Assembly (NCBI GenBank): GCA_002633025.1
Contig: NMRB01000202.1
Location: forward strand, 197,070 to 261,069
Reading direction: 5' to 3'
Length of the DNA stretch: 64,000 nucleotides
From: Notospermus geniculatus
Lineage: Eukaryota > Nemertea > Pilidiophora > Heteronemertea > Lineidae
Of the stretch, positions 1 through 11,480 are shown piece by piece. The notes below the pieces were generated by a model, which saw only the letters and a list, made by a program, of their open reading frames with translations, was not told the origin of the DNA and ran no database searches. Position 1 is the stretch's first letter, and each line of letters begins with the position of its first letter. Position numbers and translations under genes: made by a program.

Positions 1-48
1 GTCAGTTATTATTTAGCAATATAGATGGCCTCTCTCTATGGGTTTTAA

Positions 49-210
49 AGCTGACGTGAACGAACAAAAAGCCCCCATGCGACGAGCAAGAGAAGTACCT
101 CCTGGCCTCGTGGGGTCTATCATGTTCTGAGCCTTCGTCTGAGGTGTTTGCGGGGCGTTTGCAATTCTCTTGCTCATCGTATGGGGGCTTTTTGTTCGTT
201 CACGTCAGCT
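49..210. mobile_element. Palindromic MITE, TAA target duplication (PIF/Harbinger-like)
   Basis: Inverted arms of about 45 bp start agctgacgtgaacgaac and pair with few mismatches; a loop of about 70 bp separates them. The element is flanked on both sides by taa (46-48 and 211-213), the 3-bp TWA duplication typical of PIF/Harbinger elements. No coding capacity, so it is a non-autonomous foldback copy. The superfamily is inferred from the TSD only. Confidence 0.75.
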
Positions 211-213
211 TAA

Positions 214-807
214 GGACGCCAGTGACTGACACAGGCCGACAATACCAATAAGGAGTCAATCTCTCTCGGCCTAAATTGGAGATTTAGGTTCATTTTAACC
301 TTGTCCACATATCACATAGGCGTACTAGGCTGAGTGAATCAATGGCTGTGAGATTGCTGATTCGGTTGTCTGTCCTTTCTTTTTGCACACCTGTTGCATA
401 CAGTGTTAAAATTTCCTTTCATGTTTCAGTGCATAGGCGTACCAATCGTTATATCACTGTAGAACTCCAACATGCCTGGGAAATTTGCGCAAAAAATACG
501 TGAAAACCAGAACACATGATGAATTGAAGAAATGACAAAAATTCATGAAATACATAGTAAGCTTCATTGCTGAAGAATTGTAATGATGATGAAGATGATG
601 ATTTTGACCGCCGATCGGTTCCGGCATGTGCCAACGATGACCATGATTTTTAATGTTGATTGAGATGATGTAGTGCCTATACTAATGGGATCTTACGTTT
701 TGTGGTGGGTCGTTGCTGGTGATGATGGTTATGGCAATGGCAATGAGTGACTATGTTGATGTTGACGACGATGATGAAAATGTTAATGATTATGTTGTCT
801 ACTATAT
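214..807. other. Intergenic, partly ATG/GAT-rich low complexity
   Basis: No gene is supported. From about 585 to 800 the sequence is a degenerate gatgat/ttgatg low-complexity tract; a similar tract is at about 1155-1240. Short open frames here come from this composition. Confidence 0.6.
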
Positions 808-1018
808 GTAGGTTCCTTGACTCAAACATCTTGAATGTTCGAGTCAAGGAACCTACATTGAGTGAACTTAACCATCTTGAAGATGTTTGGAGTCAAGGAA
901 CCTACATTGAGTGAACTTAACCATCGTGAAGATGTTTGGAGTCAAGGAACCTACATTGAGTGAACTTAACCATCTTGAAGATGTTTGAGTCAACCTACAT
1001 TGAGTGAACTTAACCGTC
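808..1018. repeat. About 50-bp tandem repeat, 3.6 copies, with an inverted leader
   Basis: The unit begins gagtcaaggaacctacattg and continues with gagtgaacttaacc, starting near 841, 890, 941 and 989 (last copy partial, missing aagga). Just upstream, 808-832 carries the same unit start in inverted orientation (taggttccttgactcaaac), so the array can form a hairpin. Confidence 0.85.
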
Positions 1019-2685
1019 AGAACGCCATTCAATTCCTTGTCTCTGCTTCAGTATAATGTAAAAACGTTATTTCTCTGAACTCTCACAATATTTTCATTGA
1101 GCAGTTCATAATGAAAAGGGTGACAGTGAGAAGGGGACTGGGAATATTGAATGATCAAGGTGATGATGATGGTAACCAAATGATGATGATTAACAAATGT
1201 TGATGAAGATGATGAAAAAATGGTGATTAACAAATGATGATGACACTGACGGCGATCAAGCCAGTGATGATAATGTTGTTTGTGTTGAAGAGATGGATAC
1301 ATTACCAGTGAAACAAATTTTCTTGGGTGACGAAAAACGTGACTGTCTACGTTTACTTTGCCAATCTTTTGTCAACTAGGGTCTTCAGTGTAGAAGTAGG
1401 TCGTACGCGCAGACCACCAAACAGATAGGCTTATTCGAACCTGTCAAAATTTCCTGACAGCATGTAAAAAATTTTGGGAGTGATGGGAAATTTCCCTGGC
1501 CAAGCCTAAGGCTTGCATCTAGCAGGATCAGACTAAAGGCGCTCCTCCACGTGAGAGTTGGCTCTCTATGGGCAACTCGGTCGTGAAATTATGGGCAGGC
1601 GTTTGGGACATTGGTCTTAGGAAACAATGGTGAATTGCCTATTGAGAGCCATACTCGCGTGAGAAAACTCTCACGTGAAGCTCTAACGCTATAAAGCATA
1701 TCTAATACTTGTAACATTTTGAGTCTTTGGTTCGTCTGCTACTAGATGGCTTCCGATGGCTTGGCCTCGGTGATTGTCAATCGTGCAGGATCATGTGATC
1801 ATCGGTGAACTGTCCTCTTGCGGAAGTCTTGGCGATGGACTGCTGGTAACTGTGGACTTGCTTCTCGAGGGCGTAGTTCTCGGCTTGGAGGGCGAGGAGC
1901 TCGCGTCTGGAAGACATAAATTCCATATATATAAAAGATCTGATAGTAAAAGGTCTTTTCTAGAGTTTCAGATTGTAAAGTTCCAGCCTGAAGAAGACCC
2001 CGGTTGGGGTCGAAAATTTGCAAATTTCTGGGAATTGACTTTATATTTATCATCAGAGTAAAAGGAAAATAACATTTTGCAATCAAATATGTTTGATCCG
2101 TGCAATGGGTTGCTCGCATTGAACTCTGGGCTCCTTCTTGCCATTTAGGTCCCTGTTCCGCGGTGTTTGGATATCTCCTTGTGACCGTGGACGACCCTGT
2201 AAATTGGGTCTTTGGAGCATCGGGGGACAGCGCTTCCATATTTCAAGGATTTCTTTCTATCAACCTTTCTTTCCATCACGCGGGAACGTGATCGAGGCTG
2301 TCAAGGTTTACAGTTACTTTGTGACGAATCTGCCGCAAAGGAATCACTCTGGATTTTCCCAGCTCCTTCCACCCAATTGTCCCGAGATTTGACATTCGCC
2401 ACCAGCGGTGACTAGTCCTTTCCCCATCCAGATTAAAACGCTCAGACGTCAAGACACCCGCCTAATTCATCTCACTTGATTGATTCCGGGATAAACGGGT
2501 ATTTCTGGGATTTGTTTCCCCGGTGAGCTGGGTATTTGTCATTTGAAACGGATGGTTTAATTTGTCACGACGAATCAAAACGCTTGCTGTCAATCTTTCG
2601 GCTGTGGGCTTTGGCTCGGCGGATTGGGTGCCTTGAGCTGTGGGTCATACTTCGGGAGAATATCATGACATACTACGTTTCGAAA
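1019..2685. other. Intergenic, no gene recognised
   Basis: Holds a gat-rich tract (about 1155-1240) and an imperfect inverted repeat at about 1545-1680 built on cacgtgagag / ctctcacgtg. Open frames at 1774-2415 overlap on both strands, resemble no family I know and lack splice or codon signatures. Confidence 0.5.
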
Positions 2686-2805
2686 CTATTACATAGAAGT
2701 GTACGGTATACGAAAACGCCGGTTAACAATGGCTTCACGGTCGTGAATCCATTTGAAGCCTTTGTTAACTGGCGTTTTCGTATACCGTATACTTCTATGT
2801 AATAG
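2686..2805. repeat. 120-bp near-perfect palindrome
   Basis: Left arm starts ctattacatagaagtgtacg and the right arm ends acttctatgtaatag. The arms run about 50 bp each, with mismatches near the outer part, through gtatacgaaaacgcc and gttaacaa. No target duplication is obvious. Probably a MITE or a hairpin remnant. Confidence 0.85.
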
Positions 2806-2837
2806 GGGCCTTATGTATACGGTACTACAAAAAGTGG

Positions 2838-3059
2838 TGCAGATTAGTTAACCCAGGTTTACCAGAGGAGAAAGTCCTCAATATAAAGGCCATGCATTGT
2901 CAACTACTAGTATTACGATCAGGGTTTTAACCTTGACCGTATTCGGATTCGTGCAGATTATAGTTAAGCCAGGTTTACCAGAGGAGAAAGTCCTCAAATC
3001 AAAGGCCATACATGCATTCTCAACGATTACGGTCAGGGTTTAACCCTTACCGTAATCGT
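2838..3059. repeat. About 115-bp tandem pair, each ending in a hairpin
   Basis: The block with ccaggtttaccagaggag, aaagtcctcaa and aaggccat occurs near 2855 and again near 2970. Each copy ends in a hairpin built on acggtcagggttt / aacccttaccgt; the second (3023-3059) is nearly perfect, the first (about 2912-2952) is degenerate. Confidence 0.8.
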
Positions 3060-3569
3060 ATAGTGACATAATCCTTCACAAAGGCTTAATCCACTAGGAC
3101 AAAGCACCCGAACTTTGATGATTACGGGGGAACCTTCTCCGTGTTCACCCGACTCGGTCACCTCCGGGGCCGTTTGGTTCCCGATTGGAATCGCTCCTTC
3201 AAATGACATTAGGCGGTGTTTCTGGTTTCCGAGGCAAGCCTCATTGTCTATACCCTGCAATAGTCGTGTCATCTCTCAAAATTCTGCATCCGCCCGAGGG
3301 GACGGGGCGGGCTAGAATCGATAGCAGCAGTGGATGATTAGAAATCATCTATGCATGGCAAGCGTACTAATTCTTAAGATCAACACCACGGAGGGATGAT
3401 CAAAAGGGGCAAAACTAGTAGACTGTAGAATCATCGTTGTCGTAGGGACGCGGACAGCGATTTGACGAAATGCAGAGTACAAGGGAATGAATCTTCAGGT
3501 GTTGTCGAGTCTGTAATTTCAGGTGGGCCCAAATTCGGAGTGACAGGAATCTCAAGTCCCCTTCGAATC
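3060..3569. other. Intergenic, nothing recognised
   Basis: No conserved coding segment, RNA gene or clear repeat seen on either strand. Confidence 0.5.
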
Positions 3570-3572
3570 TAA

Positions 3573-3720
3573 GGGCTGTATGCACCAACGAAGATTATCT
3601 TGAACTCGGGTTGCGCCACAGCTTGTCAATTGTTCAGGTTTGCCAGGGCATGATGTGACAATGGAAAAGTTTTGGCTCAACCTGAGTTCAAGATAATCTT
3701 CGTTTGGTTGCATACGGCCC
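3573..3720. mobile_element. Palindromic MITE ending GGGCYGTATGCA, TAA duplication
   Basis: Terminal inverted repeats begin gggctgtatgcaccaacg and gggccgtatgcaaccaaacg and extend through aagattatcttgaactc and the gttg.gccaca block, about 55 bp per arm. Direct taa copies flank it (3570-3572, 3721-3723). The same family recurs at 3847 and, more diverged, at 5378. Confidence 0.8.
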
Positions 3721-3846
3721 TAAGTTTAGTTTTATTGTTCAACGAGGATTAGAATTACGACAATACAAACCACACCATTCGAATACACCCTGCTTACATA
3801 AGCAGAACCCGGACTTCCATCACGTTCCCTGCCGCTCCCTAGGCCT

Positions 3847-3993
3847 GGCCGTATGCAGCAAACGAAGATTATCTTGAACTCAGGTTGAGCCACAACTTTT
3901 CCATTGTCACATCATGCCCTGGCAAACCTGAACAATTGAAAAGTTGTGGCTCAACCTGAGTTTAAGATAATCTTCGTTTGGTGCATACGGCCC
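3847..3993. mobile_element. Second copy of the GGGCYGTATGCA MITE, opposite orientation
   Basis: Same arms as 3573-3720. The unique loop reads gtcacatcatgccctggc here and is its reverse complement in the first copy, so the two insertions face each other 126 bp apart. No clean target duplication is visible. Confidence 0.8.
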
Positions 3994-4049
3994 ATAGTTG
4001 ACGAGTGCGAGAGGCGGAGCATTTGCGTGTAGACCCCGATGATTCAAAA

Positions 4050-4080
4050 TCTAGCACGACCATTTAATGGTCGTGCTAGA
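4050..4080. repeat. 31-bp hairpin, 15-bp perfect arms
   Basis: tctagcacgaccatt pairs perfectly with aatggtcgtgctaga across a single t. This stem is too short for a MITE; it may be a cruciform-type remnant. Confidence 0.85.
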
Positions 4081-4326
4081 GGTAGGCATATGTGATTACC
4101 TACTTCATTTGATGTTTGTGAAGTCTGGTGATATCGTCAAGGCGATGGTAGGCATCGTGGAGAAGAAGGTGAGAGTCCAACCACTCGATCTGTAGCGTCA
4201 TCTTCCTGGTACCTTCATCCAAATAAACAGATTCTGGGCCGTTCACCTGCAATGATAGAATGGGTTGGGTGAGTAGTTGAGTAGTAACTTCCCGAGTAAC
4301 TTCAGCAAGATTTCGTGATCGCTCCA

Positions 4327-4500
4327 TGTCGACCCTCCTGATTGGGTGAACCCACTATGTGCGCCATGCTGCGGACCCTCCTGATTGGCTGCGATCCTAG
4401 CCACGCGCTCCATGGTTCCTTCTGATTGGGTGCGACCCTAGACAGCCATAACCTTCCCTGTTGACCCTTTTGATAGGGTGAGATCCCAGCACACCCAAGC
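4327..4500. repeat. Degenerate minisatellite, about 4 units
   Basis: The motif tgattgggtg with flanking gaccctcc/gacccta recurs near 4330, 4378, 4425 and 4463 with diverged spacing of about 40-50 bp. An old, decayed tandem array. Confidence 0.6.
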
Positions 4501-4653
4501 ACCAATGGTTAACGTTGTATTGTCATCAGGTCTTTCGAAGAGCAATCAGAACCCGTTCTTGTGTCAACATAAGCTGGTGTTGATTGCTTTCAGAAGAAAT
4601 CTCTTTCACCTGGGAATCAACAAGCGTTGCGTGATGGCTCATGGTTGTCGTTG

Positions 4654-4744
4654 GACATTCTCCCACCGCAGGGGTTTTCACCTGGTTCCTCACTGCAGGC
4701 GTACGAAGAGGAGCGAGACCGAAGCCCTGCTGTGGGAGGATGTC
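4654..4744. mobile_element. Foldback family FB1 (TCCTCCCATAGCAGGGG) copy 1
   Basis: Arms start gacattctcccaccgcaggg and end ccctgctgtgggaggatgtc. Inner blocks resemble gaggagcgagacc. At least five other copies exist in the window (12845, 40091, 56184, 59092, 59581). No coding capacity. Confidence 0.8.
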
Positions 4745-5208
4745 TTTGGAAGTCCCTGGGACGGGATCAAAAAAGGTTCAATAGGCGAATGATCCCTGGT
4801 CAAATCATTCGCGAGTGTGGTAATGATGCACTATTGATAGAAAGCAGACAAATTTGGGCCAATTCTGCCGAATCTCGTCTCAAGGGAACCGATGTTTGTC
4901 TCTCCCCGTACCGCGCGTGCATCCCATGGGTGCGAGATCATCTGATAGACATGGATTTGAAAGAAACCATGAATATTACATTTCCTTGTCCAATATCCCG
5001 TAATGAGCCTGATAGAAAATCTTGGAGGAGAGAATTAAGTATTCAGTTGATAGAAAGGATTGTGCAGCACCCATGTCCTTTCGCTGATGACCGTAACTTA
5101 CTCTGGGCTGTCAGAGTGGCGCAGTGGAAACATGACGTCTGTCTCCTCGAAGTTTTCCGGGTGCGATCCGCGTCGGACCATGGTTTGTCTCCAGTGTTGA
5201 AATCCTTA

Positions 5209-5358
5209 TGCCCGCTGTACACGATCAAATGTTTCATCCAATTTTCTGAATATGCTCAATAAAGGCCTACATGCGGGTTTATACACTGAAGCCCCAATAG
5301 TCCCGGAATCTGAATTTCCAAAAAATTGGATGAAAAATTTGATCGTGTACAGCGGGCA
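5209..5358. mobile_element. Palindromic MITE, TTA target duplication
   Basis: Arms tgcccgctgtacacgatcaa / ttgatcgtgtacagcgggca are identical in their outer 23 bp, then continue imperfectly through catccaatttt. tta flanks both ends (5206-5208, 5359-5361), consistent with TWA-targeting PIF/Harbinger-type elements. Confidence 0.8.
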
Positions 5359-5377
5359 TTAGTCAATTCAGAACTCG

Positions 5378-5626
5378 TCTGTATGCACCAATAAAGGATT
5401 AAATTTTGGCCCAATTGTGATTAAACTAACTTCAGATTACGTTATCCGAAGTTGAACCTGCACCAACCTAAACCTACACCTAAACCTAAACCTAAACCTA
5501 AACCTAAATTTAATCCACTTGTATTCCGAGTTAAACCAGATTTCGTAACTTAATTGGCTATTGTCAAAAATAGTATAGGTATTGTATAGGTAATCGGAAG
5601 TTTACCTTCATTGGTGCATACGGGCC
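5378..5626. mobile_element. Diverged GTATGCACCAA-ended MITE with internal CCTAAA array
   Basis: Ends read ctgtatgcaccaataaagga and, inverted, ggcccgtatgcaccaatgaa. The body is asymmetric. It contains the hexamer array at 5467-5508. Related by its termini to 3573 and 3847. Confidence 0.65.
5467..5508. repeat. (CCTAAA)7 hexamer array
   Basis: Seven tandem cctaaa units, one being cctaca. On the other strand this is TTTAGG, one step from the metazoan telomere TTAGGG. It lies inside a MITE and is too short to be a functional telomere. Confidence 0.85.
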
Positions 5627-6183
5627 ACGGGAACAAGGCAGAGTTCCTAATCTGTCATGTCAGCTGGAACACAAATTACAATACAGTTCTCTTCTAGCCA
5701 GAGAGTGACGGTCCATTGAGATCCCTTGTTGAAATTACCATTAACCATCTGCCTATCGAATTTCTTCGACCATAATGATCTCTGTCGTGTGTCACGTTTC
5801 CATCTGAGCCCACACGAAAGTGGCGAAGCATTCCAATTGCTGCGTTTGCTTTCTTGTGTATAAAACTTCGATCCGTGGAAATCGACATCCGATTCTTAAT
5901 GAAATTCCATTCTTTCTTCTCGTGACTGGCACAAAAGCTTTCATCCGCCATCAGCCAAGGGGAGCTTGTTACCTCGTACTTTTCTCTTTCATCTCTGCCG
6001 AGCTCAAATGATTTCGTGTTGGTGACTTCTTTAAGATATCCATTCTTCCCCAGTGGGTGTCTTTTGATAGAAAACGTGTCTAGTGGTTGTATACTTTATC
6101 AGCCAGAAGCAAGACGTAAAATGTGCCTTGTATTTTGCCGGTTGGGATTTGGTGCCATGCCAGGCATATCGCAGCACATCAGA
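5627..6183. other. Intergenic, nothing recognised
   Basis: Short frames only, no homology I recognise, no clear repeats. Confidence 0.45.
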
Positions 6184-6320
6184 GGCCTGATTCACAAAGC
6201 CCTCTTAGCGTACGTGTGATCTCAGCACTGCCTGTACCTCTATTGTCAGCAAGTCGACGAACAATAGATACGGGCAGTGCTAAGATCATACGTACGCTAA
6301 GAGGGCTTTGTGAATAAGGC
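6184..6320. mobile_element. Palindromic MITE family P6 (GGCCTGATTCAC...), copy 1
   Basis: Arms gcctgattcacaaagccctc / gagggctttgtgaataaggc continue through ttagcgtacg and agcactgcc. The loop reads gtcagcaagtcgacgaaca. A second copy at 30814-30957 has the loop inverted. No clean target duplication at this copy. Confidence 0.8.
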
Positions 6321-7658
6321 GCTGGTTGCACAAAAGTTAAAAAGACAAAAGTCTGTTAATTTAACTTTTCCTGTTAAAAATCCCTATTGGTGTTAACTTA
6401 CAAAACTAACATTTTGGGATAAGTTAACGCCAAGATAAACTAACAGTGATTTTTGTAGGCTACGTGGGTAGTTTGAGATTTACATCAGCGGGTGTCATCT
6501 CTGAGCCAGTGGGGTCGAGGACAAGCGGTAGCCTACTCCGCCATTCGAGAGTACGACAAATGCAGACACCAGTTGCTAAATCAGCGTTTCGGTTTCTATT
6601 CTGTATGGTCTTCACTGAGGAGGTGACGCCAGCCTCAATGGTTGAGATCTCATGCTAGCAACGTAGCGTCTGAACGTTAATAATTGAGCAACCGGTGGCA
6701 TCGATGGCTGAACGTTTTGCAAATAGAGAACATGCTATTCATGACTCGAACCGCTCTTTTCACTCTCGCAGATTTCACGATCGAATCTACCTGGTCTGGA
6801 AAAAATTTCATATTGATCGTCGTCTGCTGTCGTAAAAAACGAACGTCGCGAATGCCTCGGCGAACAGCGACGGGTGAGAATCGTTATCACAGGATACAAG
6901 TAACATGTTTTTCATGAATAATGATTTGTTGTCGTTGAGAACCGCGGGGGAACCAGTCGCAATTGTATCGAAACATCGTTTCAGTTCGCCTCGCCATGGT
7001 AATCACGATGATACGGCGTGTTATGAATGTTGGCTTGTTGAGGGAGAGAGATTTTAAGTGGATGCCCTCTCTCACCTCCATTATTACTAGATTTATGATA
7101 ATGCTACCGTATACATTGATATAACGCTGTGAAAGTCACGGTGTGTTTGATTTAATGAAATGGACAAAAGTCCACTTAAGTACGAAACCACGATAAATTG
7201 ACGTTAGTTCGATGAATTGCAATATGAATGTCATCCCTTGACAAAGCAACCTCAATCAGAATCTATACGCTCGATGCTAGATGAGATTTCAAAATTGGAT
7301 TCCATCTCAAAGCCCACTTCATTAGACTTTCGATTACGGGTCCCTTATAGTCTCTGCCGCGCTTTTTATTGAACTGACGTTCCATGGCATGCGATCAGAA
7401 CATCGGTATCTACCTCTGACAGACTGATTGACAAACACTAGCGGAATTGCAGTGTGAGAGAAGATAGGGATGAATGTTCAGCACACAGAGTATCTAAAAG
7501 AAGTCGATTGAACGGCGGGTCCGTCAAGTCAGAGTTGGTGTTGAGGCGGTTTTCTGTCTTCGTGACGTATTAACCTTTCATGCACAAGGCATGTACTGCT
7601 GGTCTTCAATCCACTTGGCTGGAACGAAACTGAAGAAGGAAAGTTCGAGCACACAAAG
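6321..7658. other. Intergenic, no gene recognised
   Basis: Contains a weak inverted repeat at about 6385-6435 (ggtgttaacttac / gataagttaacgcc). Otherwise no conserved coding or RNA signal. Confidence 0.45.
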
Positions 7659-7785
7659 ACCGGTTCATACTTCCTCGCCGACCAGTACGCGGAACGGAAA
7701 ATGCTTTGTTTGGAACAAGCGTGGCGTGAAATGACCGTGACATTACCAATTAATACCTTGGTCAGCGAGGAAGTATAAATTGGCC
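7659..7785. mobile_element. MITE family M (AATTCATACTTCCTCGCCGA), copy 1
   Basis: Left end ttcatacttcctcgccgacc, inner block cggaacggaaaatgctttg and gtttggaacaagcg. The right end gaggaagtataaattggcc is the inverted left end. About ten more copies occur at 19.2-22.4, 35.3 and 37.6 kb. Confidence 0.75.
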
Positions 7786-8743
7786 TCACGGGCTGGAAAC
7801 AGCAATGCTACAGCTGCTTTCCGAGCTTGCTGTAGAAGGCGGCTTGCACGGCTATCCTCGGGGAACCCCGGCAATAGTGTTGAAGAACGTCCATGTTTCC
7901 CCCGTTTGTTTTTTCGTACTTTACAGATTACGTTTGCTTTTCACACGCTTCGTGTCGCTAAGCGCTAACACCATCACTTCCGGCATCGCCGGATCCAACA
8001 TTTCAACTGAATAGTGTTTTTGACTTGTAGTTATCGATCTTGGATACCATCAATTATGGGGCATCTCGTAACAATCTGTCAGGTATCATTTAACGCTCAT
8101 ACTATGTTTAAACACATACAAAATGTTCATACTAGCATAAACGACGTTAATACACCGCTAGGCGATAATTAAATATTTGCCAAATTTCATTTTGTGCAGG
8201 TTTTTTCAACGTTAGCGTCAGGAACGGAGGAAATGGCTTTGGGATTGGTTTGGGCGTGTACATTGGGGCATGCGCGGGGAGTTTGTACCCTGAACCAGAT
8301 TCCAATATGATGTCCACCCTGTAGCGTGGCATTATCCACCAAATAGCTTAGTGGCCAATTGATTACCGAGGGGAATATGGAGCCATGTTCGAGCAGATTG
8401 GAACAGCATCAGCTGCACGTTCGTTCAGCTGATGGAGAGAATAAATGGTCCCCCGAAACCCCGAGATGGAATTCGCATTACGCACTAACCACATTTGGTT
8501 CTTCATTTCCGCTTTCCCTTGTACCTTCATGGACGGCAGTGATATAAGAATTGCCAATAGTCTGTAATCAAAAAGAGGTAATGCGCCGTATTTCGCGTTT
8601 TGGTGGAGCAGGGACGATGAGATTGTTGAAGAAAACAATGATAGAATCTAATTTTAAAAGGAATTACATTTAGGTACCGTACCAAAAAATGCATCCCACT
8701 TTTTTGGATGCTTGCCCTCGCCTTCTGAAAAGTGCAGTGAAGT
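7786..8743. other. Intergenic, nothing recognised
   Basis: Overlapping short frames on both strands without family resemblance. Confidence 0.4.
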
Positions 8744-8886
8744 GGGTGATCCACTGTTGCGATTTCGGCTTGAGACGGGGTTGCGTTCCCTTGCGGTTAC
8801 CTTATATGGCAATCGGAAGTCCTTATAAGGTAATCGCAAGGGAACGCAACCCCGTCTCAAGCCGAAATCGCAACAGTGGATCACCC
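8744..8886. repeat. 143-bp palindrome, about 66-bp arms
   Basis: gggtgatccactgttgcgat at the left pairs with atcgcaacagtggatcaccc at the right. The arms continue through cggcttgagacggggttgcg and cccttgcg. No target duplication is evident. Probably a foldback MITE. Confidence 0.85.
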
Positions 8887-9984
8887 GCTTGACGTTTGCG
8901 ATGCCGTGATTGGTCCTCGTAACAAGGACTATTGGCTCCCGAGATTCGTCAGCACAGTAAGCACCGAGTCTCGATCTCACAATTGGCGTTGTGGTGAATT
9001 GCACCATGGTTAGCTGTAAAAACCATGCATCGGCTTCTTCTGTGCTGAATGTTGTGCGAATGATCAGGATTTTCTCTGTTTCTGCATGTATGCCCCTCCC
9101 TTTCCTTCTAATTTAACCAGTCACAGTGTCTCGATCTCGTATCAGATGCTGGAGGTCCCACGTCAGCACTCAAATTAACCACGACACCATCGTATGATCA
9201 AGTCTCTCACACTCACGTTCCTTTCCCATTCACCATCACTAAAACAGCGGCCCCAAGACCAATAAGTTCAGGTTTGGCACCGCTCATACGTTCAAAACAG
9301 CTCTCGAGTTCCTCGTAACATGACCGACATGCCAATTGTAACCCCGCAGCTACAGGTGGCTGATAACTCTGATTGGTTGTTATGACTCCACTGGGACGAA
9401 CAGGAGGCAGTGCCTCTGTGGGATCACTCTACATCGCGAGATAATAAGGTAGTTGACATCAACACCTTATCATTCCAGTCAGACGGTGTATTGGTTTCTG
9501 GACGGACTACTTTCCGAGATTTTCCCGTACTTGTGAGAAGGAAGGAAGTGAACGCAGCTGGCAGTTTCACTGTCGAATGCAGACCGAACTATAAACTGAT
9601 AAAACTGTCGGGGTTTTGAAAGGGATTTCTTTGAAAGCGACCAAATGGAAAACTGATAGTTGAAACCTTCCGAAAAATTGGCAACTTAAAAGTACTTTTT
9701 CTGATAAGTGGTCTCTTGTTGGAAGCTGTATCCCAGCGGTTTTCAAAATGCTGAATAATGAGGAAGAAATGTGATATGAAAATCCATACAAATCATGAAT
9801 AATTTGAATTGCGTGTTATAATTTGTGTAATTCAAGCGAGTCGTTAAAAGCATCCATTCATTATTCACCACATTTACTTGTAAGTTTTGAAGAAAAATGC
9901 ACAGAGACAGTTTTGCCGTCAATGACGTGGTGCTCTTTCAACGTTTTCCTGCAGAGAAGTATGTGACGGCCTAATCTCATTATC
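8887..9984. other. Intergenic, nothing recognised
   Basis: No gene, RNA or obvious repeat seen. Confidence 0.4.
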
Positions 9985-10097
9985 CAGGCCCCGTATTCAT
10001 AAAGCTACTTAAGTCTAAGTATGATACTTATCTTTTGTGTTGAACAAAGGATAAGTGTCATACTTAGACTTAAGTAGTTTTATGAATACGGGGCCTG
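9985..10097. mobile_element. Palindromic MITE (GGCCCCGTATTCATAAA)
   Basis: Arms caggccccgtattcataaag and their inverse are near perfect over about 48 bp, continuing tacttaagtctaagta and acttatc. It abuts a second related element beginning at 10098. Confidence 0.8.
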
Positions 10098-10338
10098 GGG
10101 CCATATGCATAAAACTTCCTTAAGTTAAGTGTAAAACTTACCCTTAAAGTCTAAGGATTTCACTTTACCAAGTGCCATACTTAAGGTGTATGCATAAAAC
10201 AAACTAAGGGCATACTCAGATAAGGGCAACCCTTAACTAAAGTATTTCCAGGAATTGTGGTGTCAGCCAATGAAATTTCAGTATTCAAGGGGTTTCCCAG
10301 ATTTCTTGAGTGTTATACTTAAGGAAGGTTTCTCAAAT
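10098..10338. mobile_element. GGGCCATATGCATAAAAC element, truncated by an assembly gap
   Basis: Starts ggggccatatgcataaaact, with a tgtatgcataaaac copy near 10189 and tacttaaggaaggtttctc just before the gap. The matching right end is presumably inside the N run. Confidence 0.5.
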
Positions 10339-10574
10339 NNNNNNNNNNNNNNNNNNNNNNNNNNNNNNNNNNNNNNNNNNNNNNNNNNNNNNNNNNNNNN
10401 NNNNNNNNNNNNNNNNNNNNNNNNNNNNNNNNNNNNNNNNNNNNNNNNNNNNNNNNNNNNNNNNNNNNNNNNNNNNNNNNNNNNNNNNNNNNNNNNNNNN
10501 NNNNNNNNNNNNNNNNNNNNNNNNNNNNNNNNNNNNNNNNNNNNNNNNNNNNNNNNNNNNNNNNNNNNNNNNNN
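10339..10574. other. Assembly gap (236 N)
   Basis: Run of N. Apparent open frames across it are artefacts. Confidence 1.
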
Positions 10575-11480
10575 GTAACCTATCCCAGTGGATTTCTTCA
10601 CCCCTAAAACCTAGGATGGACTCCAAAACCATCACTCTACGCCAAACGGTTCTCGAGTTATGGCCATTTTAGGGTAATTGGCGGCCATCTTGGTGGCCAT
10701 CTTGAAAAAGGGACCTTCCCGGAAGTCATCTTGGAAGACTTTCAGTAGGCCTACGCTTCCAATTTTGTTGAAATCACACTTTGAATATTTTTTTTCTGAT
10801 TATACCTTCTAGACTATCACCCGAAGGATCCCAAGTCAGCTGCAATCGTCAATGACACCCGTTAATGCCATACCGGGCAAATCGTCTGCTTACGCCGACT
10901 GAACAACAGGCCCCAGACGTACAAGGTTGATTTCTTTCACCGCCGGGAGATAATGGTAATCCAATATACCACATCGATTTTGATCCTTTTTCTGTGGTCC
11001 ATTGCCAGATGGATGGTTTTCTCCGATAGTGGACGGACAAAAGCAACATTATCCCTGTCGCCTTTCATCAGAACAGGTAGCCAACCGATTTGAGCCGATC
11101 CAAAAACCGCCGCGATCGTAGCGCCATGTTTGATGTGATTGTTATAGGTGTAGCCTAGTTCTCATGGTAACGCTCCTCTGTCTTTGTAAGTTGAATTACA
11201 TGACGGATTACCAAATCTCCATTAGGCTACCATGATTGATATTGCATTATGTACTCACGACTCACGAACATGGAATTCCCATATCAAAATGTTGTCTGGA
11301 AAATAGGTTTACCACATTTCAGTGCCCCGGCGGTGTTCCAGACTCGTTTCTTTCGTTCTCGATCGGGCCATATTGTTGAGATCTCACAGGTTTTTTACTC
11401 CGGCCGACAGCAGCATTGTGCTACAAAGTCATTTTCGGCCACCCACCAACTCGATCCTACAAGAAGACCCGAAACTAATG
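10575..11480. other. Intergenic, repetitive left part
   Basis: Contains ggcggccatcttggtggcca (10680-10700), a short direct repeat of the ggccatctt type found in dispersed elements. No gene recognised. Confidence 0.4.

Noticed and set aside
4627-5262. 211-codon plus-strand open frame, the longest outside repeats and the MATH exon
   Set aside because: Its start lies in an FB1 foldback element and its end in the TTA-flanked palindrome. The middle has no recognisable domain.
10255-10672. Open frames across the N run, and likewise at 45905-46342
   Set aside because: Created by translating N. Only assembly gaps.
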